A DNA stretch of 37,820 nucleotides from Lachnospiraceae bacterium (GTDB taxonomy: Bacteria > Bacillota > Clostridia > Lachnospirales > Lachnospiraceae). The position numbers and the translations under genes are program-made. Positions 32,454 through 37,820 of the stretch are shown here, in pieces (positions within the stretch are counted from its first letter, which is position 1; the number at the start of each line of letters is the position of its first letter). The stretch covers positions 1-37,820 of the forward strand of contig JAAUZI010000073.1 in assembly GCA_014804645.1 (NCBI GenBank), read 5' to 3'. A model generated the notes under the pieces. That model did no database searches and was not told the DNA's origin. It saw only the letters and a list, made by a program, of their open reading frames with translations.

Positions 32454-34814
32454 TTATGAGCCATTCTCATTCAAATACATCTGAACCCGGCTCTGGATAA
32501 TGCCTATGACCGTGTCCATATCCTTGTCCCCGGCAAAGTATGGTTCCACCTCCTCCAGAACAATGGAGGCCACCCGCGCGTCCTTGATGGGAGAGAGAAT
32601 GCAGCTGTCCATAAATGCGATATATTCCTCCACATAGGAGGTGCCGTCGGGCTTGCTGGGCAAGATCTCGTAGATGCCCTCCCCCATGCTGAACTGCGGT
32701 CTGGAATCCCAATCGGGAATAATCACACGGCTGCGCAGTACATCTCGGCGCAGGCAGTTCTGGGGATATTTGCGCGCTATTTCGTCCCCGTACAGAGTGG
32801 GCAGGAATTCCAGGATCAGATCCATGTTTTCCGAATTCTTGTTGACCACCAGAAAGTATGCGGCATAGACCAGATTGCCGCTCTCTCTCTCGGTGGGAAC
32901 ACCCACACAGTGATAATCCTCGGAAAATATAGCCATCTGACTGCTGAAACTGTGAAGATCACCCATGCCCCTGGTACAGGGGGAGGCCAGATACTCCCCT
33001 TCCATGACAGCCTCGGCATAGGAGGAATCATTATAACTATATTCTGTCTCAGGATAAGGAGTGTTTTTGCAATACTCCAAAAGTTTGCGGAAGTTTTCAC
33101 AGTCAAAATGGCAGACATTGTTCTCCCTGTCCACAATAGAGGAGTCGATATCCTGCAGCGCAAGCCAGTACAGCAGCGACGACGAAGATGGGTCGTAACC
33201 GACCCTGGGAATGAGTCCCTTCAAAGTGTCCTCAGGTGCATTCTCCGCCAGCGTCAAAATATCCTCCAGGCTCCATGTGTCCTGAGCCCAGACGTCCCTT
33301 GAAACCAGCATGGTATGGGCGCCTATGCTGGTGGTAAGCCCGGTCAGCTTTCCGTCTATGGTTCCCGCCTGCCATACACAGTCAAATACCTGCTCGCGCA
33401 GCTCGGCGGGAATTGCGTCGCTCAGATCTGCCAACATCCCTTTTTCATAGAGAATCTGCATGGTCTCGGCAGAAACGATCATCATATCCGGAGCATCTCC
33501 GGCCACGATCTGGTTCATCAGATTGTCAACGTCCATTTCGGATACAGCAATGGAGACGCCCGGCTTTTTCATAGAGAACAGTGCGGCGGCAGTTTGTTCC
33601 AGCTGGGGAGTTCCGTAAGCGGTTCCCACCAGCGTGAGGACCCTTTCGGGCTCGGCGGCAGTGGGAGAAAGCACATAAATACATTTGTTTTCGGTCACAG
33701 GATCCAGAATCACCAGATCACCGTCCTCCCGGATCGTCATATGTTTTGCGGCGCTTAAATTGGAGAAGATACTGTCAGCCCGACAGTCAAATATCTTCTC
33801 CAGCGTCCCGGTCAGCGTGTCCCAGCGAACCACATTGTTTTCGATAAAATAGAATAAGTCGCCGTAGATATTTGCGCAGCCGTAGGGTTGGGATCTGTAG
33901 CCGGACTGTCCCAGGGAACGCAATTCTCCGGCGTCATGGTCATAGATCCAGTAGGAATTGGAGCGGCTGCTTAAGTCTGAACAGACGAAAAGGGGAAGTC
34001 CCTCCGGCGTCTTGCACAGATAGGACAGGGATGCATTGCCGGACATGTTACTGTCCGCAGCAAGGAGCAGTTCTCCCTTCTCATTGATCACTAGGAGTTT
34101 ATTAGACAGAACGATATAACAGCAGCCGTCCCGGTCACACACCACATTCTCCTCGGAAAAGAATGCTATGCGGTTCGCCATCCCCGCCTCGGTCAGGGCG
34201 GGCAGCAGATCCAGAGATTTCTGCAGGCCATCCTCCATGTGGTAGAGGACCAGGGAGCAGAGGGATCTGGGAGTCCCGATGTCCTCCGAACTGCAGAAGT
34301 AGCAGGCAATAAGTTTATCACCAATCACATCCGCCTGAACAAGGTTGGCTGTACTTAGCAGTCCCCATTCTTCATAGACAGCAGAATCGATGCGGGTGTG
34401 AAAGGTTTCTCCGGTCCCTGTGTCAAAATAGTCCAGGCAATGCCATATATCATAGATAGCGCCGTCCTCGCCATAGGAAACATATTGGGTACAGGCCAGG
34501 ATCTCTCCCCTGGGGCCGTTGTAAAAGAAGGGAAATTTCATGTCATATGTCTCCGGATATGTGATCCAGTCATCATAGAATTCTCGCAACCGCCACTGGG
34601 TTCCATCACTTGCCTCCTGGGCCGCAGTCAGCTGCAGTTCGCTCCAGTCCACAGCATCCCGGGGCGGTTCCTGGATATTTTGTTCCTGCTCTGTCTCTTG
34701 ATTTGTCCCCTGACTTGTCTCCTGGTTCTTGACGCCGCAGCCTGCCAGCAGGACCATTGCGGCAAGCAGCAGACAGAAGGTATTGTACATTTTTTTTCTG
34801 TATAATCTCATCAT
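32454..34814 (-). CDS. Tandem lipoprotein 2 of 3: propeller-like plus solute-binding-protein-like
   Basis: A 786-residue paralogue of its two neighbours. The lipobox is VLLAGC (Cys26), followed by a Gln/Glu/Thr-rich tether (NQETSQGTNQETEQEQNIQE). Blade-like blocks match the others: LVLYHMEDGLQKSLDLLP, CDRDGCCYIVLSNKLLVI, YWIYDHDAGELRSLGQSGY, IREDGDLVILDPVTENK. The solute-binding-like half starts about 395 (RVLTLVGTA); it lacks the roughly 15-residue stretch that precedes NRIVAG in the other two and reads NQIVAGDAPDMMIVSAETMQ. The tail is YFAGDKDMDTVIGIIQ then SRVQMYLNENGS. AGAAAGGA stands before the double ATG at 34814/34811; either could start. It is 84 bp behind the first gene of the operon. 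The ligand is unknown. Confidence 0.82.
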   Translation of the reverse strand: MMRLYRKKMYNTFCLLLAAMVLLAGCGVKNQETSQGTNQETEQEQNIQEPPRDAVDWSELQLTAAQEASDGTQWRLREFYDDWITYPETYDMKFPFFYNGPRGEILACTQYVSYGEDGAIYDIWHCLDYFDTGTGETFHTRIDSAVYEEWGLLSTANLVQADVIGDKLIACYFCSSEDIGTPRSLCSLVLYHMEDGLQKSLDLLPALTEAGMANRIAFFSEENVVCDRDGCCYIVLSNKLLVINEKGELLLAADSNMSGNASLSYLCKTPEGLPLFVCSDLSSRSNSYWIYDHDAGELRSLGQSGYRSQPYGCANIYGDLFYFIENNVVRWDTLTGTLEKIFDCRADSIFSNLSAAKHMTIREDGDLVILDPVTENKCIYVLSPTAAEPERVLTLVGTAYGTPQLEQTAAALFSMKKPGVSIAVSEMDVDNLMNQIVAGDAPDMMIVSAETMQILYEKGMLADLSDAIPAELREQVFDCVWQAGTIDGKLTGLTTSIGAHTMLVSRDVWAQDTWSLEDILTLAENAPEDTLKGLIPRVGYDPSSSSLLYWLALQDIDSSIVDRENNVCHFDCENFRKLLEYCKNTPYPETEYSYNDSSYAEAVMEGEYLASPCTRGMGDLHSFSSQMAIFSEDYHCVGVPTERESGNLVYAAYFLVVNKNSENMDLILEFLPTLYGDEIARKYPQNCLRRDVLRSRVIIPDWDSRPQFSMGEGIYEILPSKPDGTSYVEEYIAFMDSCILSPIKDARVASIVLEEVEPYFAGDKDMDTVIGIIQSRVQMYLNENGS

Positions 34815-34898
34815 GTGTTTTCCTTTCTCAGGGGAATGTCCTCTGTATCAATTATAAGGGCCGTGCCCGGAATGGTCAATACTGGGCTATAACAGACT

Positions 34899-37262
34899 TT
34901 ATTCAGAAGTTTCATCCAGATATAGCTGGACCCGGCTCTGGATAATGTCGATGACCTTGTCCATATTTTTGTCTCCCGAAAAATACGCAGGAACCTCCTC
35001 CAGCACAATGGATGCGATGGTGTCATCCCCGGCGGGCATGAGGACACAGCTGTCCATAAACGCGATATATTCCTCCACATAGGAGGTGCCGTCGGGCTTA
35101 CACTCCAGCTGCAGGTAGACCCCTTCACCCTGGCGGAACTGTGCCTTGGGATTCCACTCGCTGGCGTCGATCACGCGGTTTCGCAGCACATCCCGGCGCA
35201 GGCAGTTGTCGGGATACAGTCGTTCCAGCTCGTCCCCGTACAGAGTGGGCAGGAATTCCCGGATCAGGTCCATGTTCTCCGAGTCCTTGCTGACCACCAG
35301 GAAAGTTGTGGCGTATACCTGATTGCCGCATTCGCCGTGGGTGGGAATTCCCACCCAGTGGAAACCTTCCCCCAAAAGGGCCATCTGAAAGCTGAAATCG
35401 TGGAAATCATATATATCGCAGGCATATGCCAGATACTCCCCATTCTGTACGGAACGGGCGGGAGCGGGGTTCTGGGAATCGGGGTTTGGCTGGGGGACGG
35501 GGGTATTTTTGCAGTACTCCAAGAGCCTGCGAAATACCGGGCTGTCAAAATGGCAGACGCCGTTTTCCCAGTCCACAAGGGGGGAGTCAATGTTTTTGAG
35601 GGCAAGCCACTGCACTATGTCCGTGGGCTGGGGATTGAATCCCTTCAGGGGGATCAACCCCTCGAGCGTATCATCCTGCGCATCCTCGGCCAGGGCCAGA
35701 ATATCCTCCAGCGTCCAGGTATCCCGAGGCCAGAGTTCATCCGAGACCATTATGCTGGAGCAGCTTAAATCGGTGGTGAGTCCAACCAGCTTTCCGTCTA
35801 TGGTTCCCGCGTTCCACACGCAGTCAAATACCTGTTCCCTCACTTCGCCCGGAATCATGTCGGTCAGGTCGGCCAGCGCCCCTTTTTCATAGAGGATGCG
35901 CATGGTTTCCTCGGAGACGATGCACATGTCAGGAGCGTCTCCCGCCACGATGCGATTTATCAGATTAGTGGTATATTCATCGTGATCTGCCCGGGTGACA
36001 GGTCCGGATAAATCAGTGTCAACGCCGGAAAACTCAATATGGACGCCCGGGTTTTTCATGGAAAAGAGGGCGGCGGCAGTCTGTTCCACCTGCGTTCCGG
36101 GGCAGGCGGACACCACCGTGAGCGTCCGCTCGCTCTCAGGCGCGGTGGGAGACAGCACATAGATATTCTGGTTTTCCGTGATGGAGTCCATAATCACCAG
36201 GTCGCCGTTTTCCCGTATGCATGTCACTTTGAGGGCGGTGGTGTTGGAGCAAATGTGGTTGGCGCTGCAGTCAAAAATCGTCTCCCTGTCTCCAGACCGG
36301 GTATTCCATCTGACAATCTTGTCATTGGAAAAATAATATAGATTTCCGGCGGTATCCATGCAGCCGTATTTCAGCGCCATGTATTTGGTCTCACCCAGAG
36401 AACGCATTTCTCCTGCGCTGTGGTCATAGCTCCAGTAGGTGTTGACGCGGCTGCCCATATCGGTGCGGACAAAGAGAGGATAGCCTTCCGGCGTCCTGCA
36501 CAGAAGGGACAGAGTGACTTCCCCGGTTTGTTCCATATTACAGAGCAGCTCACCGGCGCCAGAGGCCACGATCAGCCTGTTCTCCCACAGAAGATAGCAG
36601 CAGCCGTCTGGGTCACATAGAATGGTTTTTTCGGTAGAGTCAATGGAATACCCTGTGTGCTCCGTTATCCCTGCGGCGGTCAGAGCGGGCAGCAGATCCA
36701 CGGTTTTTTGTACCCCCTCCTCCATATGGTAAAAGACCAGAGAGCAACAGGAGAGCGGCGTCCCAGATTCCCCAAAGCTGCGGACCAAAAAGACCGCCGT
36801 CTGCTCGTCCGCCATAGTCATGTCAGTGAGTATGCCGTTTTCCGGCAGTCCCCATCCGGCAGTGCCTGACTCCGCGCGGAAACTTTGACCGGTTCGGGCG
36901 TCGAAAGTATTTATATTGCCGCTTTCATAAATGCCGTTTTCCGCATTGTCACAGGTATAGCGGTAAATATTTCCACCCGGTAATCCGTCGTACATGGGGA
37001 GACTGTCGTACTTCCGGTCCGAGGGGGTGATCCAGTCGTCGTGATATTCTTTCAGATACCACTGGGTCGCAGTTTCCACATTCTGGGGCGGAGCGATCCG
37101 GTATGCGCTCCAGTCCATGGCCTGTGCCGAGGGCTCTTCCGGGGCGGATTCTTCTGAGACAGATTTTTCTGAGGCAGCTCTGCCGCCGCAACCCGCCAGG
37201 CATACGGAGACGGCCAGCAGGAGGCCGGGTAAGATATGGTTTCTCTTGTGTCGTGAGTTCAT
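34899..37262 (-). CDS. Tandem lipoprotein 1 of 3: propeller-like plus solute-binding-protein-like
   Basis: A 787-residue paralogue and the first gene of the operon. The signal peptide ends VCLAGC (Cys25), then an acidic Ser/Glu/Pro tether. Blade-like blocks: LVFYHMEEGVQKTVDLLP, CDPDGCCYLLWENRLIVA, YWSYDHSAGEMRSLGETKY, CMDTAGNLYYFSNDKIVRW, IRENGDLVIMDSITENQ. The solute-binding-like half starts about 388 (RTLTVVSACPG) with NRIVAGDAPDMCIVSEETMR, WNAGTIDGKLVGLTTDL and SMKNPGVHIEFS. The tail is YFSGDKNMDKVIDIIQ then SRVQLYLDETSE. AAAGGAAAG precedes the ATG at 37262, and a good promoter lies 43 bp further upstream. Ligand unknown. Confidence 0.82.
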   Translation of the reverse strand: MNSRHKRNHILPGLLLAVSVCLAGCGGRAASEKSVSEESAPEEPSAQAMDWSAYRIAPPQNVETATQWYLKEYHDDWITPSDRKYDSLPMYDGLPGGNIYRYTCDNAENGIYESGNINTFDARTGQSFRAESGTAGWGLPENGILTDMTMADEQTAVFLVRSFGESGTPLSCCSLVFYHMEEGVQKTVDLLPALTAAGITEHTGYSIDSTEKTILCDPDGCCYLLWENRLIVASGAGELLCNMEQTGEVTLSLLCRTPEGYPLFVRTDMGSRVNTYWSYDHSAGEMRSLGETKYMALKYGCMDTAGNLYYFSNDKIVRWNTRSGDRETIFDCSANHICSNTTALKVTCIRENGDLVIMDSITENQNIYVLSPTAPESERTLTVVSACPGTQVEQTAAALFSMKNPGVHIEFSGVDTDLSGPVTRADHDEYTTNLINRIVAGDAPDMCIVSEETMRILYEKGALADLTDMIPGEVREQVFDCVWNAGTIDGKLVGLTTDLSCSSIMVSDELWPRDTWTLEDILALAEDAQDDTLEGLIPLKGFNPQPTDIVQWLALKNIDSPLVDWENGVCHFDSPVFRRLLEYCKNTPVPQPNPDSQNPAPARSVQNGEYLAYACDIYDFHDFSFQMALLGEGFHWVGIPTHGECGNQVYATTFLVVSKDSENMDLIREFLPTLYGDELERLYPDNCLRRDVLRNRVIDASEWNPKAQFRQGEGVYLQLECKPDGTSYVEEYIAFMDSCVLMPAGDDTIASIVLEEVPAYFSGDKNMDKVIDIIQSRVQLYLDETSE

Positions 37263-37304
37263 CTTTCCTTTATCCTTTTCTTATATTCATTGTTTTATAT
37301 TTAT

Positions 37305-37333
37305 ATTATAAATCGGGAGAGAAACAGAGACAA
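37305..37333 (-). promoter_or_regulatory. Promoter of the lipoprotein operon
   Basis: Read on the minus strand: TTGTCT (37333-37328), exactly 17 bp, TATAAT (37310-37305). It directs transcription leftwards into the three lipoprotein genes, with a leader of about 35 nt before the ATG at 37262. Confidence 0.65.
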
Positions 37334-37343
37334 GGTTGGAAAG

Positions 37344-37371
37344 TTTAAGGTTTGTTTAAGCATTGATTAAG
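37344..37371. promoter_or_regulatory. Three hexamers at 11-bp spacing: putative response-regulator site
   Basis: TTTAAG (37344-37349), TTTAAG (37355-37360) and ATTAAG (37366-37371) repeat with an exact 11-bp period. Direct repeats with this period are the usual target of OmpR/PhoB-family response regulators. The array ends 10 bp upstream of the -35 of the lipoprotein promoter, a normal activator position, and also lies upstream of the DedA gene. Confidence 0.55.
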
Positions 37372-37431
37372 AAATTCTTTGGAATTCCCTGTTATAAAAA
37401 TTCAGAACCCAGTCGTATACTAAGCTCAAAC

Positions 37432-37457
37432 AGTAAGAGCCTGTACAGGCTTTTACT
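37432..37457 (+). repeat. Inverted repeat in the DedA leader
   Basis: AGTAAGAGCCTG (37432-37443) pairs with CAGGCTTTTACT (37446-37457), 12 bp with one wobble around a central TA. It lies just downstream of a possible -10 (TATACT, 37416-37421) and 20 bp before the DedA start, so it may be an operator or a leader hairpin. Confidence 0.5.
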
Positions 37458-37477
37458 AAAATAGGGAGGCGGGAGAA

Positions 37478-37820
37478 ATGGACTATGCAGCGATAATGGA
37501 TATATTCACAAAATACGGTGCAGTGGCTATCTTTGTACTGGTTTTTCTGGAATACATGAATCTGCCCGGTTTTCCGGCGGGGATCATAATGCCGTTGGCG
37601 GGAATCATGGCGGCGGGCGGCAACATATCCTTTCCGGGGGTGATGGTCATTACGGTGTCGGCAGGGCTTTTGGGAAGTCTGGTGCTGTATGTGCTGGGTC
37701 TTACCGGCGGGCGGTTCTTTTTGGAGAAATATATGAACAGGTTCCCGAAACAGAGGCCAACCATAGAAAAGTATCTGGCGTGGGTGCAGGAGAAGGGCGG
37801 CATGGGACTGATTGCCGCCA
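37478..37820 (+). CDS. DedA-family membrane protein (partial, 3' end beyond window)
   Basis: The reading frame from the ATG at 37478 is open to the window end (114 codons seen). The N-terminus MDYAAIMDIFTKYGAVAIFV begins a hydrophobic segment, followed by EYMNLPGFPAGIIMPLAGIM, the re-entrant region typical of DedA/VTT proteins, and LLGSLVLYVLGLTGGRFFLE. DedA proteins are inner-membrane proteins linked to lipid carrier or phospholipid scrambling and proton-motive-force homeostasis. GGGAGGCGGGAG gives a strong ribosome binding site. It is transcribed divergently from the lipoprotein operon and shares its upstream region, including the 11-bp repeat array. Confidence 0.85.
   Translation, partial: MDYAAIMDIFTKYGAVAIFVLVFLEYMNLPGFPAGIIMPLAGIMAAGGNISFPGVMVITVSAGLLGSLVLYVLGLTGGRFFLEKYMNRFPKQRPTIEKYLAWVQEKGGMGLIAA

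Overview
The window looks like an ordinary chromosomal stretch of a spore-forming, anaerobic, fairly GC-rich Clostridia member, most likely Lachnospiraceae. This is inferred from the sporulation genes yqfC and yqfD, the yqfC-yqfD-phoH-(7TM-HD)-ybeY gene order, a MetH without its reactivation domain, strong GGAGG-type ribosome binding sites, and a set of large Lachnospiraceae-style solute-binding lipoproteins. No rRNA, tRNA, IS element, prophage or CRISPR array was recognised. No stretch longer than about 260 bases lacks a gene.

Layout, left to right. 1-260: terminator of an upstream gene and promoters. 259-5932 (+): pyrimidine-nucleoside phosphorylase, then yqfC, yqfD, phoH, a short degenerate 7TM-HD protein and ybeY, closed by a large palindrome and a terminator near 5998-6027. 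6099-11526 (+): a MOP-type flippase, a small membrane-anchored protein with a BofC-like C-terminus, and two flavoprotein oxidoreductases (BaiN/HI0933-like and COG2509-like). 11648-13849 (+): a large AT-richer lipoprotein. 14110-17163 (+): proline biosynthesis, proB-DUF896-5-formyl-THF cyclo-ligase-proA. 17321-21748 (+): flotillin, pepT, miaB. 21848-26009 (+): SulP transporter overlapping a short-form metH. 26146-29931 (+): ilvB-ilvN-ilvN-ilvC, making acetolactate and dihydroxyisovalerate for valine, leucine and isoleucine, with its own promoter inside the operon between the two ilvN genes. A terminator at 29972-30017 separates this convergently from the minus-strand cluster.

30049-37262 (-): three tandem, closely related lipoproteins of about 787 residues. 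Each has a lipobox, a propeller-like repeat half and a solute-binding-protein-like half, and no ABC permease or ATPase lies nearby. The 11648-13849 lipoprotein is a distant fourth relative. The divergent promoter region (37263-37477) has a sigma-A-type promoter for the lipoprotein operon. Just upstream of its -35 box are three hexamers spaced exactly 11 bp, the pattern bound by OmpR/PhoB-type response regulators. On the other side is a DedA-family membrane protein, cut by the window end.

The best candidates for something undescribed are the lipoprotein triplet with its putative operator, the 7TM-HD protein that has lost its HD catalytic pair, the doubled ilvN with an internal promoter, and the tandem TGACT-N5-AGTCA-type operator upstream of miaB. 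All functional assignments are from reading motifs; no database search was run.
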